From assembly GCA_947625135.1 (NCBI GenBank), contig CANQNE010000017.1:1-54887 (forward strand): a stretch of 54,887 nucleotides of DNA, given 5' to 3'. Below the pieces are notes generated by a model, which was not told where the DNA came from, ran no database searches, and saw only the letters and a program-made list of their open reading frames with translations. The number at the start of each line of letters is the position of its first letter. Positions within the stretch are counted from its first letter, which is position 1. Position numbers and translations under genes: made by a program. This DNA is from an uncultured Lachnospiraceae bacterium (lineage in GTDB: Bacteria; Bacillota; Clostridia; Lachnospirales; Lachnospiraceae). Positions 39,935-49,555 of this stretch are shown in pieces.

Positions 39935-41140
39935 ATGAGCAAGGTAGATATCGCGGTGCTTGGTTACGGAACGGTAGGTTCAGGCGTGGTTGAAGTGATC
40001 GCCACCAATCAGGAAAATATCGACCGGCACGCAGGAAGGCATATCAATGTGAAGTATGTGCTGGATCTGCGGGAATTTCCGGGAGATCCCATTGAGGAAA
40101 AGCTGGTACACGATTATGATATCATTCTGAAGGATCCGGATGTGCAGGTGGTAGTGGAAGTGCTTGGCGGCGTCAATCCCGCTTATACGTATGTAAAGCA
40201 GGCGCTTCTGGCAGGAAAGAGCGTGGCTACTTCCAACAAAGAGCTGGTGGCAAAGCACGGGGCTGAGCTTTTGCGGATCGCAAGAGAAAAGAACGTAAAC
40301 TTTTTCTATGAGGCCAGTGTAGGGGGAGGGATTCCCATTATACGTCCTTTGAATTCCAGCCTGGCCGCAGAGCAGATTGACCGGGTTACCGGTATTTTAA
40401 ACGGAACCACCAATTATATTTTGAGTAAAATGACTATGGAAGGTCTGGATTTTAATACGGTGCTGAAACAGGCGCAGGCAAAAGGCTATGCGGAGCGCAA
40501 TCCGGAGGCGGACGTGGAAGGCTATGACGCCTGCAGAAAGATCGCCATCCTGTCTTCCATGATCTGTCGGAAACAGGTGGATTTTGAGGATATTTATACG
40601 GAAGGCATCACAAAGATCACAAAAGAGGATATTTTATATGCCAGGAAGATGAAACGGGTAATTAAGCTCCTGGCCCGCAGCTGGATTGAAAACGGCAGCG
40701 TATTTGCCATGGTAGCGCCGTTTCTTGTAGCGGAAAATAATCCCCTCTACAGCATCAACGGCGTGTTCAATGCCATTCTTGTCCATGGAAATATGCTGGG
40801 CAGCGCCATGTTTTACGGCAGAGGCGCAGGCAAGCGTCCCACCGCCAGCGCAGTGGTGGCGGATGTGGTGGACGCGGTGCGCCACACAGGGGTAAACGTG
40901 CCTATCGAATGGGATGAAGAAAAGATAGAGCTGGGCGCGATGAAAACCACCGGCGGAAAATTTTTCGCGCGGATTCCCGCGGACAGTCTGGCGGCGGCGG
41001 AGGAAGCCTTTGACGGCCTTACGGTGATCGACGCAAAGATCGCGGGGGAGATCGGATTTATCACACAGCCTCTCCGGGAAGCGGAGTTTGAAGAAAAGGC
41101 GGCGAAGCTGCCGGTGATCAACCGGATCCGTCTGGACTGA
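39935..41140 (+). CDS. hom: homoserine dehydrogenase
   Basis: Reduces aspartate semialdehyde to homoserine with NAD(P)H, committing carbon to threonine and methionine. The 401-residue form lacks a full-length C-terminal extension beyond the core but ends in a region of short ACT-like character. Rossmann GYGTVGSGV (residues 10-18), SNKELVAKHG, YEASVGGGIPII, LNGTTNYILSKM and the catalytic-domain EADVEGYDACRK are diagnostic. ATGGAGG lies before the ATG. Second gene of the operon. Confidence 0.94.
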   Translation: MSKVDIAVLGYGTVGSGVVEVIATNQENIDRHAGRHINVKYVLDLREFPGDPIEEKLVHDYDIILKDPDVQVVVEVLGGVNPAYTYVKQALLAGKSVATSNKELVAKHGAELLRIAREKNVNFFYEASVGGGIPIIRPLNSSLAAEQIDRVTGILNGTTNYILSKMTMEGLDFNTVLKQAQAKGYAERNPEADVEGYDACRKIAILSSMICRKQVDFEDIYTEGITKITKEDILYARKMKRVIKLLARSWIENGSVFAMVAPFLVAENNPLYSINGVFNAILVHGNMLGSAMFYGRGAGKRPTASAVVADVVDAVRHTGVNVPIEWDEEKIELGAMKTTGGKFFARIPADSLAAAEEAFDGLTVIDAKIAGEIGFITQPLREAEFEEKAAKLPVINRIRLD

Positions 41141-41161
41141 CAAAGAATATTTGGAGGAATT

Positions 41162-42361
41162 ATGAAATATATTGTGATTTTGGGAGACGGCATGGCAGAC
41201 GAGCCAATTGCCGAGCTTCAGGGAAAAACGCCGTTAGAGGCGGCAGATACGCCGGTTTTGGATGAGCTGGCTCCAAAATCCCAGATCGGTATGACCAGAA
41301 CCGTTCCGGAGGGAATGAGCCCGGGAAGCGATACGGCCAATCTTTCGGTAATGGGGTACAATCCCAGAAAATACTATACAGGACGTTCTCCTCTGGAGGC
41401 GCTGTCCATCGGCGTGGATATGAAAGAGACAGATGTGGCGCTCCGCTGCAATCTGGTGACAGTTTCGGACGATGCGCTCCCCTATGAGGAAAAGATCATT
41501 CTTGACCACAGCTCCGGGGAGATCAGCACACAGGATGCGGCGGTGCTTCTGGCGGCGGTGGGGGAAGCGCTTGCAAATGAAGAGTTTTCTTTCTATGTGG
41601 GAACCAGCTACCGGCATCTGCTGATCTGGGATCATGGAAAGGTAGTGGAGCTGACCGCCCCTCATGATGTGTTGGGTCAGACCATCGGGCAGCATCTTCC
41701 AAAGGAAGAAGCGCTTCGCGAGATGATGAAGAAAAGTCATGAGATATTGGATCAGCATCCCATCAATCAGGAACGCAGAAAAATGGGACTGAACCCGGCC
41801 AATTCTATCTGGTTCTGGGGCGCGGGCACAAAACCCATGCTTTCCTCCTTTGAGAGAAAGAATCATTTAAAGGGCGCGATGATCTCAGCGGTGGATCTGC
41901 TGAAGGGGATCGCCGTGGGCGCAGGTATGCACAATATAGAAGTGGAGGGGGCAAACGGCACTCTTCACACAAATTATGAAGGAAAAGCCAAAGCGGCGGT
42001 TGACGCGCTGACAAAAGAGGGATATGATTTTGTGTATGTGCATGTGGAGGCGCCGGACGAAATGGGGCATCAGGGAAGCCTGGAGAGAAAACAAAAGGCC
42101 ATAGAATTTCTGGATGGCCGCATTATCGGACCGGTAAAGAAAGGGCTGGACGAAGCCGGGGAAGATTACCGGATGCTGGTGATGCCGGATCACCCCACAC
42201 CTGTCCGGGTGCGGACCCATACAAGCGATCCGGTTCCCTATCTGCTCTACGACAGTACCGCGCCGTTGGAAAAGCAGTGGCACTACAATGAACGGGAGGC
42301 TGCAGAAGGCCGGTTCGTGGAGAACGGCTACGCACTTCTGGATGTACTGTTTAGTAAATAA
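41162..42361 (+). CDS. apgM: COG3635-type phosphoglycerate mutase-like protein, proposed homoserine kinase
   Basis: A 399-residue alkaline-phosphatase-superfamily enzyme like archaeal cofactor-independent phosphoglycerate mutases. GDGMADEPI (metal site), SPGSDTANLSVMGYNP with the phospho-accepting Ser, VHVEAPDEMGHQGS and MPDHPTPVRVRTHTSDPVPY supply the metal ligands. It sits between hom and lysC, where no ordinary thrB is present; COG3635 members in this position have been proposed as a non-orthologous homoserine kinase. That role is inferred from context; mutase activity is the family default. Confidence 0.85.
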   Translation: MKYIVILGDGMADEPIAELQGKTPLEAADTPVLDELAPKSQIGMTRTVPEGMSPGSDTANLSVMGYNPRKYYTGRSPLEALSIGVDMKETDVALRCNLVTVSDDALPYEEKIILDHSSGEISTQDAAVLLAAVGEALANEEFSFYVGTSYRHLLIWDHGKVVELTAPHDVLGQTIGQHLPKEEALREMMKKSHEILDQHPINQERRKMGLNPANSIWFWGAGTKPMLSSFERKNHLKGAMISAVDLLKGIAVGAGMHNIEVEGANGTLHTNYEGKAKAAVDALTKEGYDFVYVHVEAPDEMGHQGSLERKQKAIEFLDGRIIGPVKKGLDEAGEDYRMLVMPDHPTPVRVRTHTSDPVPYLLYDSTAPLEKQWHYNEREAAEGRFVENGYALLDVLFSK

Positions 42362-42415
42362 GAAAAACAAAAGGAAATGATCCTTGACAGAATACCAACA
42401 AGATGGAGGCTGATT

Positions 42416-43624
42416 ATGTTAATCGTAAAAAAATTCGGCGGCAGTTCAGTTGCCGACAAAGAGCGTATTTTTAATGTGGCAAGGCGCTGCGTGGGAGACT
42501 ACAAGGCGGGAAACGACGTGGTGGTCGTTCTGTCCGCCATGGGTGATACCACGGACGACCTGCTGGATCTTGCAAAGTCCATCAACCCCGACGCGCCTAA
42601 GCGGGAGCTGGATATGCTGCTGACTACCGGCGAGCAGGTATCGGTAGCGCTGATGGCTATGGCGCTTGATTCCATGAATGTTCCGGCAATCTCCCTGAAC
42701 GCGTTTCAGGTGGCGATGCACACTACATCCGTTTACGGCAATGCGCGGCTGAAGAGAATTGATTCCGAGCGTATCCGTCATGAACTGGATGCCAGAAAAA
42801 TCGTCATCGTTACCGGGTTTCAGGGAATCAATAAATACGACGACTACACCACACTGGGACGGGGCGGCTCTGATACCACGGCGGTGGCTCTGGCGGCGGC
42901 GCTGCATGCGGATGCCTGTGAGATCTACACCGATGTGGAGGGCGTTTATACGGCCGATCCCAGAAAGGTGGAAAATGCCAGAAAGCTGCAGGAGATCACT
43001 TATGACGAGATGCTGGAGCTGGCTACGCTGGGAGCGCAGGTACTTCATAACCGCTCCGTGGAGATGGCAAAGAAATACGGTGTGCAGCTGGTAGTCAGAT
43101 CCAGCTTGACAGATGCGGAAGGTACGATTGTAAAGGAGGAAACAGACGTGGAAAAAATGTTGATCAGCGGTGTTGCAGCCGATAAAAATGCAACGAGAAT
43201 CTCATTGGTAGGTTTAAAGGACGAGCCGGGCGTGGCGTTTAAGCTCTTCAATTTACTGGCAAAGCATAACATCAACGTGGATGTGATCCTGCAGTCCATC
43301 GGCCGGGACGGCACAAAGGATATTTCCTTTACGGTGGACAGCGGCGTGGCAAAGGAAGCCATGGATCTGCTGAAAAACAATCAGAAACGTCTGACATTCC
43401 AGAAATTAAGCTGCAAGGAAAACGTGGCGAAGGTATCCATCGTAGGCGCGGGTATGGCTACAAATCCCGGTGTGGCGGCCAAGATGTTTGAGGCGCTGTA
43501 CAGCGTGGGCATTAACATCAAGATGATTTCCACTTCAGAGATCCGTGTATCGGTGCTGATCGAGGAGGATGAAGTGGATGCGGCGGTGAAGGCGATTCAC
43601 GATGCCTTCCAGTTAGGGAAATAA
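42416..43624 (+). CDS. lysC: aspartate kinase
   Basis: Phosphorylates aspartate, the first step to lysine, threonine and methionine. A 402-residue single-function enzyme: KKFGGSSVAD at the start, LTTGEQVSVALMAMAL, GRGGSDTTAVALAAAL, and TDVEGVYTADPR in the kinase domain, then two C-terminal ACT domains (LVGLKDEPGVAFKLFNLLAK and VSIVGAGMATNPGVAAKMFE) for end-product control. ATG 42416 has TGGAGG before it; the upstream ATG at 42377 does not. Last gene of the operon. Confidence 0.95.
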   Translation: MLIVKKFGGSSVADKERIFNVARRCVGDYKAGNDVVVVLSAMGDTTDDLLDLAKSINPDAPKRELDMLLTTGEQVSVALMAMALDSMNVPAISLNAFQVAMHTTSVYGNARLKRIDSERIRHELDARKIVIVTGFQGINKYDDYTTLGRGGSDTTAVALAAALHADACEIYTDVEGVYTADPRKVENARKLQEITYDEMLELATLGAQVLHNRSVEMAKKYGVQLVVRSSLTDAEGTIVKEETDVEKMLISGVAADKNATRISLVGLKDEPGVAFKLFNLLAKHNINVDVILQSIGRDGTKDISFTVDSGVAKEAMDLLKNNQKRLTFQKLSCKENVAKVSIVGAGMATNPGVAAKMFEALYSVGINIKMISTSEIRVSVLIEEDEVDAAVKAIHDAFQLGK

Positions 43625-43634
43625 TCAATGGACG

Positions 43635-43687
43635 CAGAACACAATTGACGTTTGCCAAAGAAGCGCCTTTTGTGTTCTGTTTTTTTA
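43635..43687 (+). terminator. terminator after lysC
   Basis: CAGAACACAA (43635-43644) pairs with TTGTGTTCTG just before seven T, with a 24-base loop. Confidence 0.8.
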
Positions 43688-43712
43688 GGTATTCAGCAGA
43701 AACGAGGTATAG

Positions 43713-45863
43713 ATGGACATTTTAAAACAGCTGGGAAAGGAACTGCAGATCGCGCTTGGGCAGGCGGAGGCGGCGGTGAAGCTCATCGACGAAGGTTGTA
43801 CGATCCCCTTTATCGCGCGGTATCGAAAGGAGGCTACCGGCGGGCTGAACGACGAACAACTGCGCGGCCTGCACCAGAGGCTTTTGTATCTGCGGAATCT
43901 GGAGGAGAGGAAAACTCAGATACTTGCCGCTGTGGAAGAACAGGGGCTGTTGACGGAAGAACTGCGAAAGCAGATCCAGGCGGCGGAGACACTTGTGTCG
44001 GTGGAAGATCTGTACCGCCCCTACCGGCCAAAGCGGAAAACCCGTGCCTCCATAGCAAAAGAAAAAGGACTGGAGCCCCTGGCGGAGATGCTCTGGCAGC
44101 AGCAGCTGCAAAAGCCTGCCATCGAAGCGGCGGCCGCCTTTCTTTCCCCGGAAAAAGAAATAAACACGGCGCAGGACGCGCTTGCCGGCGCTAAGGATAT
44201 CCTTGCGGAGCGGATCTCCGACGACGCGGACGTTCGCACATATATCCGAAAGGCTACCTTTGAGCAGGGAAACATAACGGTAAAGGCAAAGGACGAGACC
44301 GTCGATTCCGTCTTTGAATTGTATTATGATTTTGAGGAGCCGTTAAAACGGCTTGCAGACCATCGGATTCTGGCAATAGACCGGGGAGAGAGCCAGAAAA
44401 TCCTTTCCGTAAAGATCGCTGCGCCGGAAGATCGGATTTTGCGGTATCTGGAGAGAAAAATCCTGAAAGAAGAAAATCCGTTTGCTGCCCCTGTGCTGAG
44501 AGAAAGCATCGGAGACAGCTACAGGCGCCTGATTGCCCCCGCCATTGAGCGGGAAATCCGGAATCAGCTGACAGAAAAGGCGCAGGAGGGGGCCATCCGG
44601 GTGTTTGGAAAAAATCTGGCGCAGCTTCTCATGCAGCCGCCCATAGCCGGGCAGGTGGTGCTTGGCTGGGATCCGGCGTTCAGGACAGGCTGCAAGCTGG
44701 CAGTGGTGGATGCCACAGGAAAGGTTTTGGACACAACGGTCATCTACCCTACCCAGCCTCAGAATAAAGTAAAAGAAGCGAAGGCCCTTCTGAAAAAGTG
44801 GATCGACGCTTACGGGATCACGCTGATCTCCCTTGGAAACGGGACTGCTTCCAGAGAATCAGAGCAGGTGATCGCGGAATTTCTCAGGGAGACAAAGCTT
44901 TCCGTGCGGTACGTGATCGTCAGCGAAGCCGGCGCTTCCGTATATTCTGCCAGCAAGCTGGCCTCTGAGGAATTTCCGGACTTTGATGTGGGACAGAGAA
45001 GCGCTGTTTCCATTGCCCGGCGTCTTCAGGACCCGCTGGCGGAGCTGGTAAAAATCGAACCGAAAGCCATCGGCGTCGGGCAGTATCAGCATGATATGAA
45101 TCAAAAAAAGCTGGGGGAGGCGCTGGAAGGCGTGGTGGAAGACTGCGTCAATAAAGTAGGCGTCGATCTGAATACCGCGTCCGCGCCGCTGCTGTCCTAT
45201 ATATCCGGTATCAGCAGGACGCTGGCAGGCAATATCGTACGCTTTCGTGAGGAAAACGGCAGATTTGCCTCCAGACGGCAGCTGCTGAAGGTGCCGAAGC
45301 TGGGGCCGAAGGCTTACGAACAGAGCGCGGGGTTTTTGCGTGTCACAGGCGGCACGGAGCCTTTGGACGCTACAGGGCTTCATCCGGAAAGCTATGAAGC
45401 GGCCAGAAAGCTGCTGAAAAGCTGTGGATTTTCCGTGGAGGACCTCAAAAACGGAGGCCTGGAGGAGCTTGGGAAAAAAGTGGGGGCCATAGGGAAGAAA
45501 GCTGAAGAGATCGGGATCGGAGAGATGACCCTTGCCGACATGATCGGGGAGCTGGAGAAGCCCGGACGAGACCCCAGAGAAAAAATGCCGGCTCCGGTTT
45601 TCAGAACGGATGTGCTGGAGATGAAGGATCTGAAGGAAGGAATGATCTTAAAAGGAACCGTCCGTAACGTGATCGATTTCGGGATCTTTGTGGATATCGG
45701 CGTTCATCAGGACGGGCTGGTGCATATATCCAATATCACAGATAAGAAATTTATCCGGCATCCGCTGGAGGCAGTAAGCGTGGGAGATGTTGTGGAAGTG
45801 CGGGTGCTGAGTGTGGATCTGAAAAGAAAACGGATCCAGCTTTCCATGATTCTGAACCCATAA
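43713..45863 (+). CDS. tex: Tex-family RNA-binding transcription accessory protein
   Basis: A 716-residue protein of normal Tex length: helical N-terminal domain (FIARYRKEATGGL), YqgF/RNase H-like domain (LGWDPAFRTGCKLAVVD, SLGNGTASRESEQ), helix-hairpin-helix region (LNTASAPLLSYISGISR, VPKLGPKAYEQSAGFL), and a C-terminal S1 RNA-binding domain (GMILKGTVRNVIDFGIFVDI to RKRIQLSM, about 640-716). Tex acts with RNA polymerase/nucleic acid and affects toxin and stress gene expression in some pathogens. The ribosome binding site is modest (acgaggtat). Confidence 0.95.
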   Translation: MDILKQLGKELQIALGQAEAAVKLIDEGCTIPFIARYRKEATGGLNDEQLRGLHQRLLYLRNLEERKTQILAAVEEQGLLTEELRKQIQAAETLVSVEDLYRPYRPKRKTRASIAKEKGLEPLAEMLWQQQLQKPAIEAAAAFLSPEKEINTAQDALAGAKDILAERISDDADVRTYIRKATFEQGNITVKAKDETVDSVFELYYDFEEPLKRLADHRILAIDRGESQKILSVKIAAPEDRILRYLERKILKEENPFAAPVLRESIGDSYRRLIAPAIEREIRNQLTEKAQEGAIRVFGKNLAQLLMQPPIAGQVVLGWDPAFRTGCKLAVVDATGKVLDTTVIYPTQPQNKVKEAKALLKKWIDAYGITLISLGNGTASRESEQVIAEFLRETKLSVRYVIVSEAGASVYSASKLASEEFPDFDVGQRSAVSIARRLQDPLAELVKIEPKAIGVGQYQHDMNQKKLGEALEGVVEDCVNKVGVDLNTASAPLLSYISGISRTLAGNIVRFREENGRFASRRQLLKVPKLGPKAYEQSAGFLRVTGGTEPLDATGLHPESYEAARKLLKSCGFSVEDLKNGGLEELGKKVGAIGKKAEEIGIGEMTLADMIGELEKPGRDPREKMPAPVFRTDVLEMKDLKEGMILKGTVRNVIDFGIFVDIGVHQDGLVHISNITDKKFIRHPLEAVSVGDVVEVRVLSVDLKRKRIQLSMILNP

Positions 45864-45896
45864 CAACAACTTAATATATTTTTAAATAAATTACTC

Positions 45897-45925
45897 TTGT
45901 ATTTCCGCATTGTTTCAAGTAAAAT
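45897..45925 (+). promoter_or_regulatory. promoter of the L,D-transpeptidase gene
   Basis: TTGTAT, exactly 17 bases, TAAAAT; a leader of about 65 bases follows. Confidence 0.55.
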
Positions 45926-45995
45926 ATTTGGATGATGAGATGTGTGAAAATTTGCAGTGTTGTGAAAAAAAACATTTGTGGAAGGGAATAACACA

Positions 45996-47939
45996 ATGGA
46001 AGGAAAGAAAGTAAACGACACAAAGGAAAACGCAGTCAAAAAGGTATCAGAGTCTCTGGAAGAGCAGATCAATGGCGACGGCGTTGGCGGAGATACAAAG
46101 GAGATAACCCTTGCAGATCAGCTTGCGGAGATTACGAAGCAGTTTGACTCCCGAAATGAAGCCGGGCTCGAGGCAGCTGCAAAAGAGACAGAGAGCGGAT
46201 CAAAGGATGCTGCGGAAAAGTCTGAGGAAACGGAAGCATCAGAGCCGGAGGAGCCGCAAAAGCCCGGCCGGGAAAGCGCTTCCGGTGAACATAAAGGCAA
46301 AGGAAGATGGAAGAAGGTAGCTTTGATCGCCGCACTTGTGCTGGCCCTTGTGGTGCTGGGCGGATATGTGGCCGGGATCATTTATTTTAACGGGCACTTT
46401 TATCTGAATACCACCATCAATCAGATTGATTTTTCAGGAAAGACGGCCGCGGAGGTGGAGAAGAAGCTGACGGAGGAAGTGGACAATTATGAGCTGAAGC
46501 TAAAGGAGCGGGAAAACATCACTGAGACGATTTCCGGTAAGGATATCGATCTTGCCCTTGTGTTTGACGGCAGCTTTCAGGATCTGCTGAAGCGTCAGAA
46601 TCCCTTTGGCTGGATCGTGGGATTGTTCAAGGAGAGCGACTACTCGATAGGAAGCTCCCTTCAGTACAGCCAGCAAAAAATGCAGCAGGTACTGGCCGGC
46701 CTGAAAGCCTCCAATACCGTACTGCAGATCGTCCCGGTGGACGCGACCATCGAGTGGAATGAGACAGAGCAGTATTACATCAATCCCGGCACACCCGGTA
46801 CGCAGCTGGATCATACTGTGTTTTCCGCCGCTGTGAAGAAAGCGGTGGAGGAACTGGAAAATACGCTGGACATGGACAAGGAAAACTGCTATGTTCCCCA
46901 GAATATTGATGAAAAGGATCAGCGTCTGATTAATGCAGTGGCGGAGCTGAACAAATATAGTCAGGCAGTGGTCAACTATAATTTCAATGGCACCATAGAG
47001 ACCTGCAGCGGAGAAACGATCCGGAACTGGCTCAGCCTGGGCGAGGACTACAGTGTACAGATCAGCGCCGAGGCCGCAAGAGAATACATTGACACGTTAG
47101 GCGATAAATATAATACTTACGGTACAAACAGGACATTTACCACGACAGGCGGCGCCACTGTGGAAATCACCCAGGGCGATTACGGCTGGAGGATGAACCG
47201 CGCGGATATGACCGACGAGCTTGTGGCCGCAGTGCGGGAAGGCGGAAGCCATGATAAGGAACCCTTGTGGCTGCAGACCGCAAACAGCAATTCGGCGCAG
47301 GACTGGGGCAATACGTATGTAGAAGTCAATCTGGGCGCCCAGCATCTGTATTTCTATAAGGACGGACAGCTGATCGTGGAGTCGGATCTGGTATCCGGCA
47401 AGATGTCCGGGGGGCGTGCGACCCCAAGCGGTATCTATTCCCTGAAATGGAAAGAGAAGGATCGAGTCCTGCGGGGAGACAAGAAGGCTGACGGCAGCTG
47501 GGGATATGAATCCTTTGTGAATTTCTGGATGCCCTTCAACGGCGGCGTGGGCATGCACGACGCTTCCTGGAGAAGCAGCTTCGGCGGCAGTATTTATATT
47601 AACAGCGGTTCCCATGGGTGTGTCAATCTGCCCTACAGCAAGGCCAAAGCCATTTATGAGAACATCACGGCAGGAACGCCGATTATATGCTTTTATGGCA
47701 GCAGTTCTTCCGAAACGAGAGATACCATATCAGATAATGTAGTAGCGGAAACAGCTTCCGACGGCGGTACGCCTTCTGATAGTGGAGAGAATGTCCAGAA
47801 TCAGGAACAGGATGCCCAGCCGCAGGATGAACCGCAGCAGGATGACCAGTCTCAGGAACAGCCTGTGGAACCTCAGACGCCCGCAGAGGGAACTGAAGGG
47901 GAGCAGACGCCTGGGGATCAGCCTCAGGGAACAGAGTAA
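45996..47939 (+). CDS. membrane-anchored L,D-transpeptidase (YkuD domain) with PG-binding repeats
   Basis: A 647-residue type II membrane protein. A charged Glu/Lys/Ser-rich cytosolic N-terminus (about 1-105) is followed by a transmembrane helix (about 106-130), two PG_binding_4-like modules (DFSGKTAAEVEKKL onward), then a YkuD domain with catalytic Cys in GSHGCVNLPYSKAK (about 545). A low-complexity Gln/Glu/Pro tail ends the protein. It would make 3-3 cross-links in peptidoglycan or attach proteins to it. ATG 45996 has GGAAGGGA upstream. Confidence 0.92.
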   Translation: MEGKKVNDTKENAVKKVSESLEEQINGDGVGGDTKEITLADQLAEITKQFDSRNEAGLEAAAKETESGSKDAAEKSEETEASEPEEPQKPGRESASGEHKGKGRWKKVALIAALVLALVVLGGYVAGIIYFNGHFYLNTTINQIDFSGKTAAEVEKKLTEEVDNYELKLKERENITETISGKDIDLALVFDGSFQDLLKRQNPFGWIVGLFKESDYSIGSSLQYSQQKMQQVLAGLKASNTVLQIVPVDATIEWNETEQYYINPGTPGTQLDHTVFSAAVKKAVEELENTLDMDKENCYVPQNIDEKDQRLINAVAELNKYSQAVVNYNFNGTIETCSGETIRNWLSLGEDYSVQISAEAAREYIDTLGDKYNTYGTNRTFTTTGGATVEITQGDYGWRMNRADMTDELVAAVREGGSHDKEPLWLQTANSNSAQDWGNTYVEVNLGAQHLYFYKDGQLIVESDLVSGKMSGGRATPSGIYSLKWKEKDRVLRGDKKADGSWGYESFVNFWMPFNGGVGMHDASWRSSFGGSIYINSGSHGCVNLPYSKAKAIYENITAGTPIICFYGSSSSETRDTISDNVVAETASDGGTPSDSGENVQNQEQDAQPQDEPQQDDQSQEQPVEPQTPAEGTEGEQTPGDQPQGTE

Positions 47940-48002
47940 GATTCCCGGCTGTATGGATTCAGGTTGTGATCCCCTTTGGGGATATAAATAAAAACAACAT
48001 AA

Positions 48003-48157
48003 AGTCTTCAGGGCAGGGTGACCGGTGATGTGCACATCGGAATTCCCGACCGGCGGTAAAGTCCGCGAGCCTGTGAATACAGGCTGATCCGGTGACAAGG
48101 CTGGCAGAAAACAGCATTGGAGTCCGGAACCGACAGTAAAGTCTGGATGAAAGAAGC
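48003..48157 (+). promoter_or_regulatory. FMN riboswitch (RFN element)
   Basis: All conserved blocks are present in order: TCTTCAGGGCAGGGTG, ATTCCCGACCGGCGGTAAAG, GCGAGCC, GATCCGGTGA, then GGAACCGACAGTAAAGTC and GGATGAAAGAAG closing P1. It binds flavin mononucleotide; with the terminator downstream it should switch off the riboflavin transporter when FMN is high. Confidence 0.96.
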
Positions 48158-48195
48158 AAACAGAAGGATGTAAAAAGCATGCGTCTTCGTATAGT

Positions 48196-48230
48196 AAAGG
48201 CCCTGAAAGAAATTTCAGGGCCTTTTTCTG
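48196..48230 (+). terminator. expression-platform terminator of the FMN riboswitch
   Basis: AAAGGCCCTGAAA and TTTCAGGGCCTTT form a perfect 13-bp stem over GAAA, then TTCTG. It lies 39 bases after the aptamer and 80 before the transporter gene. Confidence 0.9.
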
Positions 48231-48309
48231 TATAGGAAACTCCTGTGGATTTCCGATGATACGCTGCGTGGACTTGCACAGATGCTTTCAAAAAGAAAGG
48301 AGCTTTATC

Positions 48310-48963
48310 ATGAGCAAACAAGAAACACAAACAAACACAGTACAACCGAAAAAGGGGAAGATCAACATTCGTGTATTGACCGTCACGGCCATGCTTTCGG
48401 CAGTCAGCTTTATTCTGATGCTGCTGGATTTTTCCATTCCCATTATGCCTGGATTTGTCAAGATGGATTTTTCCGAGCTGCCGGCGCTGATCGGCGCTTT
48501 CTCCATGGGGCCGCTGTCGGGCATGATGATCTGCCTGATAAAAAATATCCTGCACTTATTTATCAGCAGCACCGTGGGCGTGGGAGAGGTAGCCAACTTT
48601 GTTCTGGGCGCCGCCTTTGTAGTGCCCGCAGGATTGGTGTATACATACCGTAAAACAAAGAAAGGCGCTATTGTGGGCGCCCTTGCAGGCGCGCTGGTCA
48701 TGGCGGTGATCAGCGTGTTTACCAACTACTTTATTGTATATCCGGCTTACACAAAGGTGATGAACCTGCCGATGGAGGCTATTATCGGCGCTTATCAGGC
48801 GATCAACAGCAACGTGAAAAACCTTTGGGATGCGCTGATCTGGTTTAACCTGCCCTTCAATTTTGTAAAGGGAATGTGCAGCGTTGTGATCACGTTGTTT
48901 ATCTACAAGCCGATCTCTCCTATTATCAAAGGAACAAGAATACAGGTGGAAGAAAATAAGTGA
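48310..48963 (+). CDS. ribU: riboflavin ECF transporter S component
   Basis: A 217-residue integral membrane protein with about six transmembrane segments. VLTVTAMLSAVSFILMLLDF, VKMDFSELPALIGAFSMGP and LIKNILHLFIS are RibU landmarks, with acidic and Asn residues of the flavin pocket. It captures riboflavin and shares a common energy-coupling module (EcfA/A'/T) that is not in this window. Expression is under the FMN riboswitch directly upstream. ATG 48310 follows AAAGGAG. Confidence 0.93.
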   Translation: MSKQETQTNTVQPKKGKINIRVLTVTAMLSAVSFILMLLDFSIPIMPGFVKMDFSELPALIGAFSMGPLSGMMICLIKNILHLFISSTVGVGEVANFVLGAAFVVPAGLVYTYRKTKKGAIVGALAGALVMAVISVFTNYFIVYPAYTKVMNLPMEAIIGAYQAINSNVKNLWDALIWFNLPFNFVKGMCSVVITLFIYKPISPIIKGTRIQVEENK

Positions 48964-48964
48964 T

Positions 48965-48993
48965 TTGCAAATCCCGGAATACTGTGATATACT
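48965..48993 (+). promoter_or_regulatory. promoter of the YcxB-like gene
   Basis: TTGCAA, exactly 17 bases, TATACT, starting 1 base after the ribU stop codon. Confidence 0.6.
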
Positions 48994-49027
48994 TACCGCA
49001 AAACCAATGAAGGAAGCAAGAAAATCA

Positions 49028-49531
49028 ATGGAACAAAAAATTTCTTTTTCAATTCAGGTGACGGTAAAGGATATGTATGCTTTTTTGCTGCGCCATGTGT
49101 TTACAGGGTTCAGCGGCTGGTTTGGCATCATCTTTGCCGTAGGACTGGCGGTGCTGGCCGCTTTTACATGGGGAAAAGTTCCGGGCACATACACGGCGCT
49201 GTATCTTGTGATCGCTGTATTTGTACTGATCTATCCCTTTTTCAATCTGCACACCCGTGCCAAACGGCAGGTAAGATCGGACAGCCTGAAGGATCCCCTG
49301 GACTATGAGGCGGATCAGCAGGGCTTTTCGGTGGAACGGGGGGAAGAGCGGGCTGAATTTTCATGGAAGGAACTGAAAAAAGTCATTGAGACCGGCAGGC
49401 TTTTGATCGTGTATGTAAATTCCGCCCGGGCGTTTCTGTGGTCTAAGGAACAACTGGGGGCGCAGTATGAGGCGCTGAAGGAGCTGCTGGGCAAGACGCT
49501 GACTCCCGCGCAAAACAGATTGAAGAAATAA
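49028..49531 (+). CDS. YcxB-like membrane protein
   Basis: A 167-residue protein: short N-terminal beta stretch, two transmembrane helices (about 27-45 and 53-72), then a C-terminal soluble domain (YEADQQGFSVERGEERAEF, WKELKKVIETGRLLIVYVN) with the YcxB-type pattern. The function is unknown. ATG 49028 is chosen because AGGAAG lies about 11 bases upstream and the promoter at 48965 leaves a sensible leader; the frame runs upstream to 48965. Confidence 0.72.
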   Translation: MEQKISFSIQVTVKDMYAFLLRHVFTGFSGWFGIIFAVGLAVLAAFTWGKVPGTYTALYLVIAVFVLIYPFFNLHTRAKRQVRSDSLKDPLDYEADQQGFSVERGEERAEFSWKELKKVIETGRLLIVYVNSARAFLWSKEQLGAQYEALKELLGKTLTPAQNRLKK

Positions 49532-49555
49532 GAAACGGGCAAGATCGGAGTGTGT

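Noticed and set aside
43652-44194. Plus-strand 180-residue frame at the start of tex
   Set aside because: Out-of-frame shadow of tex with Gly/Arg-rich composition.
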